Positions 10,225-18,513 of a stretch of DNA of 20,722 nucleotides are shown piece after piece. Source of the DNA: Priapulus caudatus (taxonomy: Eukaryota > Priapulida > Priapulimorpha > Priapulimorphida > Priapulidae); contig NW_014577854.1 in NCBI RefSeq assembly GCF_000485595.1, forward strand, positions 144,626 through 165,347, written 5' to 3'. The notes under the pieces were generated by a model that did no database searches, was not told the DNA's origin, and was given only the letters and a program-made list of their open reading frames with translations. How positions within the stretch are numbered: the stretch's first letter is position 1; each line of letters opens with the position of its first letter. The position numbers were made by a program, and so were the translations under genes.

Positions 10225-10350
10225 ATGAGCAGCAGCAGCAGCAGTCCATGCACCCTCATTGCTGATCTATGCACCGTGGCCAAATGCAGCAAAGCGTGTT
10301 GTAAGCTGACCGCTAAAAAAGCCTGCGCATACCCTGTCAATCATCGGTAG
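10225..10350 (+). CDS. Small Cys-rich open frame (41 codons, uncertain)
   Basis: From ATG 10225 to TAG 10350 it reads six Ser, then PCTLIADLCTVAKCSKACCK and LTAKKACAYPVNHR. The six cysteines are spaced C-x6-C-x4-C-x3-CC-x8-C. No signal peptide precedes it, and the serines come from an (agc)n run. The opposite strand reads MRVHG followed by six Leu from the same triplet run, which looks like a signal peptide but ends after 16 codons. Either could be an exon fragment or chance. The family is not recognised. Confidence 0.2.
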   Translation: MSSSSSSPCTLIADLCTVAKCSKACCKLTAKKACAYPVNHR

Positions 10351-11205
10351 GGGCGTGGTTCTGGTGGTATTGCTCCTTTAACGAACTTTTATAGATGTCA
10401 TCTACAAAACAGCCGACATTGAAACTTTACCCTTTACGATATTATGATCATTAATCGAAGATACATTTGTATAATCAAGTTATGATGGTATGATCATGAT
10501 AATGATCATATAATCATGATGATGGCTAGGGTAGGGTAGGGACGAGTAGGGCAAGACGTGATAGGATAGGATCGAGGAGTATATGGAACATGGAAAGGAG
10601 GTTAGAGTTTGGTAGGCTTGCACACGAGTAAGATAGGGAAGGCCTAATGCTAATGTTTGGATTAATGCAAAACGAGAAAAACGTATCAAAACGGCTGCAA
10701 AACACGCTTTAATTAATAATCATTATATTTTACTCAATTAAAAATAAACGTTCATGCACAGCATTTAACAATGTTTCAATCGCACACATCGTATCATATC
10801 ACAATATATATATATAGAGAGAGAGATCTAACGATGCGTCAAATCCTATGGTCAAATCACATCCATCGTATTATTTGTCAACCCATTCACGAATTTTAGC
10901 ATGTTGAATAGATAGCATGTCGAATTTATCACCTCTAAACTACAACTACAAGCTTGACCTTAACTATTACTACACACTGCTATGTGTATATAGGGGCCTA
11001 CAATAGCTGGATAGTATCCTACCACAGCGTTGCTAGCAGATTAGGTAACTCGGATGCCGTTTAGGTCGATCCGGAAACGGTTTTAAGCATGGTAGTATAT
11101 CGGTGGATATCTACGATACAACATGTACATACATAGTATCCTATATACTCGGATATATCGATGAATATAAAAACGTGCGTTGCAACCATAGAAATAATAT
11201 AGGTA
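10351..11205. other. Unassigned AT-rich sequence
   Basis: No gene supported. It contains a short g-rich agggtagggtaggg stretch at about 10529-10541 and an (AT)n/(GA)n block at 10804-10826. Confidence 0.5.
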
Positions 11206-11208
11206 GAC

Positions 11209-11210
<2 letters not shown>

Positions 11211-11250
<40 letters not shown>

Positions 11251-11262
11251 ATATATTATAGG
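11211..11262. repeat. (AT)n microsatellite
   Basis: Two at-runs separated by a short tatt break. Confidence 0.9.
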
Positions 11263-11263
11263 T

Positions 11264-12018
11264 AGAATAATATAAGGTTGGGTGTCGTCGATAAATTTTC
11301 TATGGTTAGCAACCAATGTGAACGCTAACGCATTGTCCAGCCCTGGTAATCACTTCGAGTTTTGGGTCGACCAAGTAGGCGGGCCACTGTCACGAAATAA
11401 TAATCAGCACAGCCGCATAATAGCGCGCTATACTTTATATATATATCAATATCTATATTATAATATATATATATAGTATATTCGGGGCATTTACGCGACG
11501 GACAAGCGGTATTGATACATACTATGTGCTGATCGCTGACAGCCTAGACTAGGAAAACTAAGTTATTCTTATGACTAAGTTATTCTTATTGCTATGCCGA
11601 TAGGTCGCGCTTCATATGGCGGAGGTCTGTGCCTGCAGTGGTCGCGCTGATACGCGACTGTTAGCCATCGGTCCTTTATTTATGTTTAGCACGCGCACTA
11701 GGACGCTGCTGTCTCGCACTCCTGGAGGCAGGGAGACGGTAGATGCGCGGCGTTTTCATGGACCGCGCGCGCTTACATGCACCACGAAGCCTTATATGGT
11801 GGCGACACTAAAGAAGTCCTGTCATTCACGTCTGTCTGTTTATTTGTCCGTCTTTCTGTCTTTTGTCAGCCTGTCAGTCATTCCCCTCTCGTTTTGATCG
11901 GCCTATGTAAAAAAACGTATTTATATAGCAGACCTATATATATATATATATATATATAATGAGATCATCGTAATATCCACGTATGCCATGTCGCGCGTAA
12001 ATAAGATAATCTGGCGTA

Positions 12019-12057
<39 letters not shown>

Positions 12058-12189
12058 GTTTCATTATACCCTTATTGGTCATCTGCATAAATAATTATTG
12101 GATAATAATGCATGGTAATTTTTGGTGTATTAGTATCAATAATTATGGACTCCTGATAAGTATGAAATACACGAAACTCATGTATCGCG
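11264..12189. other. Region downstream of the EGF gene; no coding sequence supported
   Basis: Lies 3' of the minus-strand gene's stop codon. It holds (AT)n blocks at about 11934-11958 and 12018-12057, a direct repeat gactaagttattcttat near 11556-11590, and minus-strand AATAAA at 11839-11844 and 11675-11680 that could end the transcript. The GC-richer part, 11600-11800, has a 93-codon plus frame without recognisable features. Confidence 0.45.
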
Positions 12190-12482
12190 ATCGTGCGTGT
12201 CCGTGCGTGCGTCCGTCAGTGTATCTGCGTGCGTGAATGCGTGTGCATGAGTGTGTATGTGCATGTTTGTACACGCGTACGCGTGTGTGTTGTGTGTGAG
12301 CGTGTGGTCGTGTGTCTGTATGTGTGTGTGTGTGTGTGTGCGTGCGTGCGTGTGTGTGTGTGTGTGTGTTGTGTGCGTGTGTGCGTGTGTGATCGTGCGT
12401 GCGCGTGCGTGTGTGTCGTGTGTGGTCGTGCGTGCGCGTGCGTGTGTGTCGTGTGTGGTCGTGCGTGCGTGCGTGCGTGTGT
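12190..12482. repeat. GT-rich microsatellite just past the stop codon
   Basis: (gt)n, gcgtgcgt and a ~31-bp higher-order repeat (gtgtgtcgtgtgtggtcgtg). It would lie in the 3' UTR or immediately downstream of the EGF gene. Confidence 0.88.
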
Positions 12483-12503
12483 AGTTATCGTGAGATGAGA
12501 TGG

Positions 12504-12584
12504 TTAGAAGTAGACGTTGTCGTTCTCGTTGACGCCTCCATACGCCGGGTTGTCATAGTGAGAACTGCCGACAAGGCCCGTCTC
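12504..12584 (-). CDS. Terminal coding exon with NPxY-type motif and stop
   Basis: The acceptor is gtttgatgtttcag and the exon starts in phase 0, matching the GAT|gtgagt donor of the preceding exon. It encodes 26 residues: ETGLVGSSHYDNPAYGGVNE followed by NDNVYF, then TAA. YDNPAY matches the [FY]-x-N-P-x-Y class of cytoplasmic signals known to bind PTB-domain adaptors or to drive endocytosis, as in the LDL-receptor family. About 77% of codons end in G or C. The exon stands alone between a (GT)n tract below and a TIR element above, which makes it easy to miss. No poly(A) signal was seen close by. Confidence 0.81.
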   Translation of the reverse strand, partial: ETGLVGSSHYDNPAYGGVNENDNVYF

Positions 12585-12646
12585 CTGAAACATCAAACAT
12601 TGGCCGTGTGAGTCGCCCTCACATAACACTCTCCCCATTACATCTT

Positions 12647-12914
12647 CAGGGCCGTAGCCTGTGGGGGGCAGCTGCCCCCACAAAATTGTGCAGCAAAATT
12701 AAACAAAAAAATTGTTCTACTAAAAGAGAATTGTCGTGGTCAGAATGAAGGCTGTACATGTACCCAAAAGTGCCTCAAATACCATCCCCTGCGATCTACA
12801 TTTTCAAAATTTTCTGAGGGAGGACCCCCAGAACCCCACCTGTATCTCACCCCTCCTTGAAATCCTGGATCCACTACTGCCCCCCCCTAAAAATTTGCTC
12901 AGCCTACGGCCCTG
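12647..12914. mobile_element. Non-autonomous TIR element in the last intron (268 bp)
   Basis: Ends are inverted cagggccgtag...ctacggccctg. Flanks are a 5-bp direct repeat atctt (12642-12646 and 12915-12919). CAG/CTG ends recall hAT-like elements, but an 8-bp duplication is not visible. Inside is a stretch typical of degraded invertebrate DNA-transposon relics (g-gaccccca, ctggatccac). The minus-strand 74-codon frame is a product of the element and its flank. Confidence 0.8.
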
Positions 12915-13090
12915 ATCTTCCCATCTAACATCAATCAATTCCGCGCTGCGGCATTGCACTTGGATGGATACTCGATTGGGTTGCGATTGAATTCTACGAT
13001 GCTTCCTAACATAACACACCCTCGGCATCGGATAGTTGCACCTTGAAGTAATAAGCTGACTTATTTCTCACTACGTCCACTCTTCACTTC

Positions 13091-13185
13091 ACGATACACT
13101 ACGATACTAATTTTCGGGAGTATCGTAGTTTATCGTATCGAGGCTTCCGCACTCCACCACCTCGCACACGATACACTACGATACT
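13091..13185. repeat. 18-bp motif in direct and inverted copies (strong stem-loop)
   Basis: acgatacactacgatact at 13091-13108 and 13168-13185, and its inverted copy (17 of 18) at 13119-13136. The first two form an 18-bp stem with a 10-nt loop inside the last intron. Confidence 0.85.
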
Positions 13186-13255
13186 TCAAATCATCGCGGC
13201 TGTATCGTAACGTATGGCGTCGGCACCTCCGCTCCTCCATCCCTCACTCACTCAC

Positions 13256-13427
13256 ATCGCTTCTCCTTTTGTCGTAGCGGTCGTCAGCGGCGGCGGAGTC
13301 ATTCGGAGACTTGGCGCTGATGTGTGCACGGGGGAGGTTTATGTTTCCCGTGGAGGAGGGAGACGGGTACGTCTCGGAGTAGACATAGTCCGGTATCTCA
13401 TTGTCGTACGTACCAGCCGATTTACGT
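13256..13427 (-). CDS. Cytoplasmic-tail exon, tyrosine-rich (phase 2-0)
   Basis: The acceptor is atgcgtgtttcag, and the donor is AGCGAT followed by gtgagt, a strong consensus. The 172 nt encode 57 residues plus a split arginine. The product is polar, with RKSAGTYDNEIPDYVYSETY near the start and DDRYDKRRSD at the end, and a Pro/Ser-rich middle (YPSPSSTG). About 68% of codons end in G or C, unlike the AT-rich flanks, which supports coding. YDNE fits the pYxN pattern known for Grb2-type SH2 domains (inference only). Read through the donor, the frame would stop three codons later at TGA 13246-13244. An element of the 13453-13613 inverted repeat lies 25 bp upstream of the exon. Confidence 0.83.
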
Positions 13428-13444
13428 CTGAAACACGCATAAAT

Positions 13445-13615
13445 ATTACGTCATCAGGGGTGTCATAATATAGACATATATTACGTCATGAAGAGCGTAA
13501 TAATATAGATACAAATATAATGTCATCAGGAGTGATATAATATATACATATATTATACATAGAAATATATATACTATGGACATATAATCTATAATTATTA
13601 TGACACTCCTGGTGT
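13445..13615. repeat. ~36-bp tandem units within an AT-rich inverted repeat
   Basis: Three units of the tacgtcatcagg...taatatagac type start near 13445, 13480 and 13517. The outer motif at 13453-13469 is repeated inverted at 13597-13613 (15 of 17). Probably an old hairpin element inserted in the large intron, beside the 13427 exon. Confidence 0.65.
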
Positions 13616-13679
13616 TATTTTATCGTTGGTGTTGGCTCACACTCGCGGAAGGGAGGTTATACTGGCCATTAGCAATGAA

Positions 13680-14355
13680 TACTAAGGGTGTGGGTAGAAG
13701 GGAAGGGGTTAGTCGGTGGAGTTGGGGGAGCAGGAGTAGGCTATGGGGTAGTAGGGAAGGCGCTAGCAGGGGGGGCTGGGAGGGAGGTAGCGGAGGTGGC
13801 AGGGATATGCTGGGGTGAGGTGGGGTAGTAGGGAAGGCGTTAGCAGGGGGGGGGCTGGGAGGGAGGTAATGAAGGAGGTGGCCAGGATAATGTAGCTGCG
13901 GTGAGGTGGGTTAGTAGGGTTAAGGCGTTAACAAGGGAGGGAGGGGCTTGGGAGGGAGCAGTTGTAGCGAGGGTCGCCGAAAACGGGTGGGGCTCCGCTT
14001 GGGAGAGTGAGTAGGAAAGGCGTTAGACAAAGGGGGTTCTTGGAGTGGAGTAGGCGGAGAGTTGTGTGCGGCAAGGTGATATGCTAGGGTGGGTGGCGGT
14101 GTACTAGGAAGGGGCGTTCAGCAGTGGGGTTGGGAGGCCGCGCTAGGTGGGGTTTTCTGCAGATGAGTGTGCCAAGCCCGCGTATTAGGACTGGGTTAAC
14201 TTGGGCCTCTTCGTTCGCAGTTGGGGTGGGTAGAGGAAGGCTGTTATTAACAGCCGGGGAGGGGGGCGTACTGGGAGGGAGGTACGGAGATGGCAGGAAT
14301 ATGCTGGGGTGGGGTGTGGGGTCCGGGGTAGGATAGGAAGGCGTTAGCAAGGGCT
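13680..14355. repeat. G-rich minisatellite, ~80-bp unit
   Basis: Diverged units carry ggtagtagggaaggcgttag, gctgggagggaggta and ggtggcagggatatgctgg. Many G runs of three to eight give quadruplex potential on the plus strand, which is the template strand of the EGF gene. Frames over it are Gly/Arg or Pro-rich repeats. Confidence 0.85.
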
Positions 14356-14546
14356 GAGGGGATAGGGGTAATGGGATAGGAGCGGAGTGTGGGAAATGCG
14401 GGAGCGTAAGAGGAATGGTAGAATTACTGGTGCTGTACAGCGTGATTCCTCGATGCTAGATTACTCTTCTTACTCTTACGTCAAGTTTTATTACCGCGAG
14501 ACGGCAACAAAAATAGATATTGCGTAGAAAAGACGTGCTGTGAACC

Positions 14547-14552
14547 AAGGCC

Positions 14553-14584
<32 letters not shown>

Positions 14585-14674
14585 CATGTATAAATCAGGA
14601 GTAGCTAATAGGGAAGGAGTGTGACTTTAATAAAAAGGAAAATCGTGCATTTACTAGCCTAGACTTACCTACTC

Positions 14675-14712
<38 letters not shown>

Positions 14713-14728
14713 TATATCTATAGGCCTT
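14547..14728. mobile_element. AT-rich hairpin element (182 bp) with 9-bp flanking repeat
   Basis: Ends aaggcctata / tataggcctt. Inner inverted motif tcaggagtag / ctactcctga is separated from the ends by (AT)n. Flanks gctgtgaac (14537-14545) and gctgtaaac (14729-14737) match at 8 of 9 and read as a target-site duplication, with one extra c at 14546. Confidence 0.75.
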
Positions 14729-14753
14729 GCTGTAAACGTGTGAAGAGTAAGAA

Positions 14754-15287
14754 GTGAAGGTCAAGCGAACAGCCAATAGATACAAACGATGGGAATCACG
14801 TGAGATCACGGAAGATCAAGCTTGTCTACGAGCTTCACTCCAGATTATTTCTACCTGTGTAGCCTCTCTTTGCTCTCGCTACACGAGAAAATCCTATAGC
14901 AGGAGCAATGGAGCTACGCGGGTAGAGTTAACCCCAGATAAACATGCGTGTAAAATATGCACATGCCACGTGTATCACTATGCGAAGTGTAAGGGTATAT
15001 CTAGTAGAACAGTAACGTGCAATGGTATGCTTAAACGTCGCATTCAATATTGCAGCTTACAGAATGGCCTGGAACAACAGGAATGTTGTCCAATAACCTT
15101 CAATCTATCGCTAGCTAATCATCTTCGATCTATTGATAGCAATCTCATCAAGCAGAGTTCACCAACATATATCATAGTCACATTATACAGTCACATTTCA
15201 CGCTCACATTTCACGAGCACGTTTTACGATTACATTCTATACCTATTACAAGCACATTCCAAAAGCACGTTTAATAAGCACATTTGA
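14754..15287 (+). CDS. Open frame with Cys-rich stretch inside intron (doubtful)
   Basis: A 177-codon plus-strand frame starting at GTG. The middle reads TPDKHACKICTCHVYHYAKC, then ...VTCNG, ...QYC and QQECCPI. The C-x2-C-x-C opening and final ECCP are loosely like a von Willebrand type C module. The last third is a tandem repeat (cacatttcacgagcacg type). It lies antisense in the 3.5-kb intron of the EGF gene. No promoter, signal peptide or splice partner is evident, so this may be a chance frame. Confidence 0.2.
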   Translation: MKVKRTANRYKRWESREITEDQACLRASLQIISTCVASLCSRYTRKSYSRSNGATRVELTPDKHACKICTCHVYHYAKCKGISSRTVTCNGMLKRRIQYCSLQNGLEQQECCPITFNLSLANHLRSIDSNLIKQSSPTYIIVTLYSHISRSHFTSTFYDYILYLLQAHSKSTFNKHI

Positions 15288-15480
15288 ATCTAGGAAGTCT
15301 CACAAGCACACTACGCACTAACACGTTTTACGAGCACGTTTTACAAGCACAACTCACTAACAAATTTTGCGAGACTGTATACAAGTACGTTACACAAGAA
15401 CAACTCACTGACACTTTTGACACATTTAATACACATTTAATATATTTGATACGAGTATGTTTAACAAGCACAACTCATGC
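15180..15480. repeat. Degenerate caagcacgttttac-type repeat
   Basis: Many copies of [ac]aagcac[ag] and cacgtttta with irregular spacing of about 11-22 bp. Confidence 0.65.
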
Positions 15481-15670
15481 AGCTCACCTCGTTATTGCTA
15501 TTGTCTCGTCAGGTATAGCTATACTGTGCTTAGCCCCTCTAATCCGTACGGACGCATGAATACAAAATGGCCGCGCTTGTTTGTAGTTACATCTTATGAC
15601 GAATCTTATAAGCTAACGACATCTTATACGCTAACGACTGCCTAACATTAACAAGCGTGTTGACCGATAC

Positions 15671-15740
15671 AGCAACATCGGGCAACACCGGGCAACAATA
15701 GGCAACAGTGGGTAACACCGGGCAACATCAAGCAACAGCG
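15671..15740. repeat. Seven exact-length 10-bp units (ggcaacaccg type)
   Basis: Units at 15671, 15681, 15691, 15701, 15711, 15721 and 15731 all keep caac or taac at the same place, with no length change. Confidence 0.9.
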
Positions 15741-16039
15741 CGATCCAGCAATGAACCAAAAGGGAGAAGGGGGCCCAGAACCAGAACCACTTGCAAGGGG
15801 GGATTTGGAGGAGCGCTGCAAGTGCCCTCTAGCGAGGTCCATGCGCGGGTACTAACACTTAAGGCGGCAGGTTTACTCCTTAACGAGTACTATATTTGAA
15901 AAAAAACATATTTGATTACTTAAAGGTTTGAAATACTCAATAAATGACCGATTCGTGTTATTCATTCGTTTTCTGGTATTGGGAATAAGAATAAATCTTG
16001 GATGGTAATCTTCCACCATCATGCAAACACACCAAACAC

Positions 16040-16216
16040 GCGCACAAACTCACACCCGCCCGCACGCAGGCACATGTGCAAGCGTGCACGCAAGTACCCC
16101 ACGCACGCACGCAAGTACCCCCCCCCCGCGCCCACATACACATGTACACAGGTACACACGCGCACACACACGCACACACACGCACGCACGCACACACATG
16201 CACACACACGCACATC

Positions 16217-16267
<51 letters not shown>

Positions 16268-16346
16268 GCGCGCACATCCACGCACACACACACGCACCAA
16301 CACACACACACACACACGCACGCACAAACGCACATGCACGCACGCT
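16040..16346. repeat. (CA)n / (CACG)n microsatellite, ~300 bp
   Basis: Long alternating purine-pyrimidine tract in the 3.5-kb intron. Six overlapping frames of 97-150 codons on both strands are its translations. Alternating CA/CG runs are known to be able to adopt left-handed DNA. Confidence 0.92.
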
Positions 16347-16590
16347 CGCCCGAATTGTCTGCGAACAACAAATGCGCGTGCACGTCTTCGCACGAATAAC
16401 GCACTCATTCTAAAAATCTACGCGCAAATGAGTAGCAATCAAACACCTGTATAAACCCAACTCAACAATTAACTCTATACACTAGTTATGATCACAGTAA
16501 CGATCTAATAAATATATTCGCATGCAGTGGCTACGCGTCGTTAATCCATTACAAAGCTCAGCACAGATTCCCAAATCACGTCACGATTAG

Positions 16591-16690
16591 GCCACGCCCC
16601 CTTTAAAATCGGTGATTTTACTGGATTTACTCTTGCTTCAAAAGTTACAAAAACACATTTTTTTGATAATATGCCTAAAGGTAAGTAATA
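16591..16690 (+). promoter_or_regulatory. Possible plus-strand promoter and first exon (speculative)
   Basis: A GC box (gccacgcccc, 16591-16600) is followed at once by ctttaaaa (TATA-like, 16601-16608). At 16671 ATGCCTAAAG is followed exactly by gtaagtaat, a strong 5' splice site. This is the layout of a short first exon encoding MPK plus a phase-1 split codon. It is antisense to the EGF gene, inside its large intron. A small palindrome (taaaatc ggt gatttta) overlaps the TATA-like site. Confidence 0.25.
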
Positions 16691-16758
16691 TTATGGTAAA
16701 TACTTTTTGTTTGTTTTTTACTGAAAAAATATAGTTGGGTTCACATAAGAAATATATG

Positions 16759-16808
16759 ACCGGACGCGTAGCCTGGGAGCTGGGCGTCCGGTAACCGGAC
16801 GCGTAGCC
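16759..16808. repeat. Short direct and inverted repeat (accggacgcgtagcc)
   Basis: Two identical 15-mers at 16759-16773 and 16794-16808, with an inverted gcgtccggt at 16784-16792 between them. It lies about 85-130 bp below the alternative stop at 16891, in what would be the 3' UTR of the short-tail form. Confidence 0.8.
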
Positions 16809-16933
16809 ACGGTCTAAATAAATTATATGCGCTGGAATGAGAAACAGACGCAGACACGCTAGTGCGGCGGGTCGTCAGGAGGGGGCGCTGCTACTCGTAT
16901 TCGGTGACGATGGTGTTACTGCGGGTGTGGTAC

Positions 16934-17021
16934 CTGACGACGAGGACGACGATGACGATGATGGTGATGAGGCAGAGCGTTGCCAGGCCAACGCTGACGC
17001 CGATGGTCACCTTCTTCCAGT
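16934..17021 (-). CDS. Transmembrane-segment exon (phase 1-2)
   Basis: The acceptor is gtgacatttcag. The exon opens with WKK and then about 25 hydrophobic residues (VTIGVSVGLATLCLI, TIIVIVVLVV), a single membrane span. The donor CAG followed by gtacca lies 88 nt in, at phase 2, and joins in frame to the exon at 13427. This gives R-RKSAG immediately after the span, a typical positively charged stop-transfer sequence. If this donor is not used, the frame runs 14 residues further, ending VTEYE, to a TAG at 16893-16891. That would be a short alternative tail. The long form is preferred because phases match and the downstream exons look coding, but gtacca is only a moderate donor. Confidence 0.87.
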
Positions 17022-17077
17022 CTGAAATGTCACGTTCATCGATGCATTAATCCTCTCATTATTCCTGTCCAAGTACA

Positions 17078-17166
17078 CCAGCACGCACGCACGCACGCAC
17101 ACACGCACGTACGCACGCACGCACGCACGCACGCATGCACACACGCATGCACACACACACACACAC
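17078..17166. repeat. (CACG)n / (CA)n microsatellite in the 166-bp intron
   Basis: Nearly pure cacg then ca repeats occupy most of the short intron between the cbEGF and transmembrane exons. Confidence 0.85.
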
Positions 17167-17187
17167 CGTGATAGCTAGCAGACTTAC

Positions 17188-17328
17188 AGTCAATCTTCTT
17201 GAAGCATCCCATCGTCGGATCTCCCTCCCATCCGTCCGCGCATGCGCACGTGAAGTTGCCTGGCGTGTTGATGCACATTGTGTGCTCAGCAGCGCATGTC
17301 ACGTTGCCCGACTCACACTCATTCACGT
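17188..17328 (-). CDS. Calcium-binding EGF domain exon (phase 1-1)
   Basis: This 141-nt exon has canonical boundaries: acceptor gtattttacag and donor GACT followed by gtaagtc. The preceding exon's last G plus AC gives D, producing DVNEC at the domain start. Cysteines follow in GNVTC, MC, NFTCAC and MGC, six in all. CINTPGNFTCAC fits the Asp/Asn beta-hydroxylation pattern C-x-[DN]-x4-[FY]-x-C-x-C, and the D-x-N-E opening fits the calcium-binding consensus (both known properties of cbEGF domains). NVT and NFT are N-glycosylation sequons. The exon ends with FKKID, and the split codon T plus AC gives Y. This is the clearest domain in the window. It lies directly before the membrane span, so it is the membrane-proximal extracellular module. 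Confidence 0.94.
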
Positions 17329-17335
17329 CTGTAAA

Positions 17336-17520
17336 ATACGCACGCGTTACACGGTACACGCACGCACGCACGCACACATTACATATTACACGTTCGCACA
17401 CGTTACACGCACGCACGCACACGTAACATGTTACACGCACGCACACGTTACACGCACGCACGCACGCGTTACATGTTACATGTTACACGCACGCGCGCAC
17501 GTACGCACACATTACAGCAC
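17336..17520. repeat. CACG/GTTACACG-rich tandem repeat in intron
   Basis: Alternating blocks of cacg and gttacac/gttacatgtt units lie next to the cbEGF exon acceptor. The open frames over it are products of the repeat. Confidence 0.7.
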
Positions 17521-17529
17521 GTACGCACA

Positions 17530-17740
17530 TATCGCGAATATTCCTGGATCGTCGATGATAATTCGGAATAATCACGGATAATACCGAACAATTCCGGATA
17601 AACTTAGGTAATCCCGGATGATCCCCCACTATCCCGGAGAATGACGGACAATCCGGGATTTCCGGATCACATCTCGGGTGATCCCGGATTAATCCAATCC
17701 GAGACTATCCCGAATAATCTTCCCATTCATGCCGGATTCG
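17530..17740. repeat. Degenerate ~12-bp tandem repeat around atcccggataat
   Basis: Loose repeats of atcccggat/aataat type (cggataat, cggataaact, cccggatgatc, cccggattaatcc) fill this part of the intron. Copies are diverged, with no fixed period over the whole length. Confidence 0.6.
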
Positions 17741-17747
17741 ACTCGAC

Positions 17748-17986
17748 GATAACCTGCACGTTCCTCCATACGTACGCAGCGTTCATGCTGCGATAGCCTG
17801 CACGTTCCTTCATACGTACGCAGCGTTCATGCTGCGATAGCCTGCACGTTCCTTCATACGTACGCAGCGTTCATGCTGCGATAGCGGGCACGTACCTTCA
17901 TACGTACGCAGCATTCATGCTGCGATAGCGGGCACGTACCTTCATACGTACGCAGCATTCATGCTGCGATAGCGGGCACGTACCTT
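17748..17986 (-). repeat. 44-bp intronic minisatellite, 5.4 copies, containing the exon's 5' splice site
   Basis: Unit boundaries are 17748, 17792, 17836, 17880 and 17924, with a partial copy at 17968-17986 that overlaps the donor of the EGF exon at 17984/17983. On the minus strand each unit starts with AAGG[TA]ACGTG. The two copies nearest the exon carry AAGGTACGTGCCC, identical to the true donor; the three farther copies read AAGGAACGTG. Each unit also holds a small hairpin (gcagc...gctgc) and tacgtacg palindromes. The array appears to have grown out of the exon/intron junction (inference). Confidence 0.93.
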
Positions 17987-18136
17987 GACACACTTCGTAC
18001 GTGTCCAGAACCAGTACGTCGCTGAAGGACGCGTATCCGTCCGTGCACGTACAGAGGGCGTAGCCCGGGCTGTCTTCCTCGCAGTCCGTGTTCGCCGGAC
18101 AGTCCATGGAATCTACACACGGATCCGCCGCTCGCA
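17984..18136 (-). CDS. EGF-like domain exon (phase 1-1)
   Basis: This 153-nt exon encodes one complete EGF-like domain. The six cysteines sit at exon codons 6, 12, 18, 28, 30 and 49, in segments such as DPCVDSMDCPANTDC, ALCTCTDGY and YEVCQ. The C4-x-C5 spacing and the following G-Y/aromatic are typical of EGF modules. The C5-C6 loop is long (18 residues). The D-x-N/D-E motif of calcium-binding EGFs is absent, so this is probably a non-calcium EGF. The acceptor is ctgtacgttgtag, with a modest pyrimidine tract, and the donor is CAAG followed by gtacgtg. Both boundaries are phase 1, the usual class for shuffled EGF exons. The 44-bp minisatellite in the next intron runs right up to this donor and includes it. 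Confidence 0.88.
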
Positions 18137-18370
18137 CTACAACGTACAGATGCAGAATGCAGTGCATGCAGAAACTAACTTTCTCTCCGCCCGCCTGTTG
18201 GAGTATTAAACCGCATGTCTGTGCATCCGTCTGCCTGTTATTCCATCTGTCGATATATCTTCGCCCGTCCGATCTAACGAATGATCAGTTTTTGGAGGCA
18301 GAAATTTATCATTTACACCATAGCTGGCGGTCGACGCAATATTGGACTAAAAGTGCAGACATCTACGGCT

Positions 18371-18375
<5 letters not shown>

Positions 18376-18415
<40 letters not shown>

Positions 18416-18480
18416 TAGTAAATAAATAAAATAAATAAATTAATAATAATATATATATATATATAATATATATATAGAGA
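18376..18480. repeat. (AT)n microsatellite blocks
   Basis: Two at-runs separated by aataaataaat, ending in (ga)n. They lie in the intron upstream of the EGF exon. Confidence 0.9.
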
Positions 18481-18513
18481 GAGATATTAGATATGTGTAT
18501 TAGTTAGCCTGTG

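Noticed and set aside
15958-16454. Six overlapping frames of about 97-150 codons, Cys/Val- or His/Thr-rich
   Set aside because: All come from the CA/CACG microsatellite and are open in several frames on both strands.
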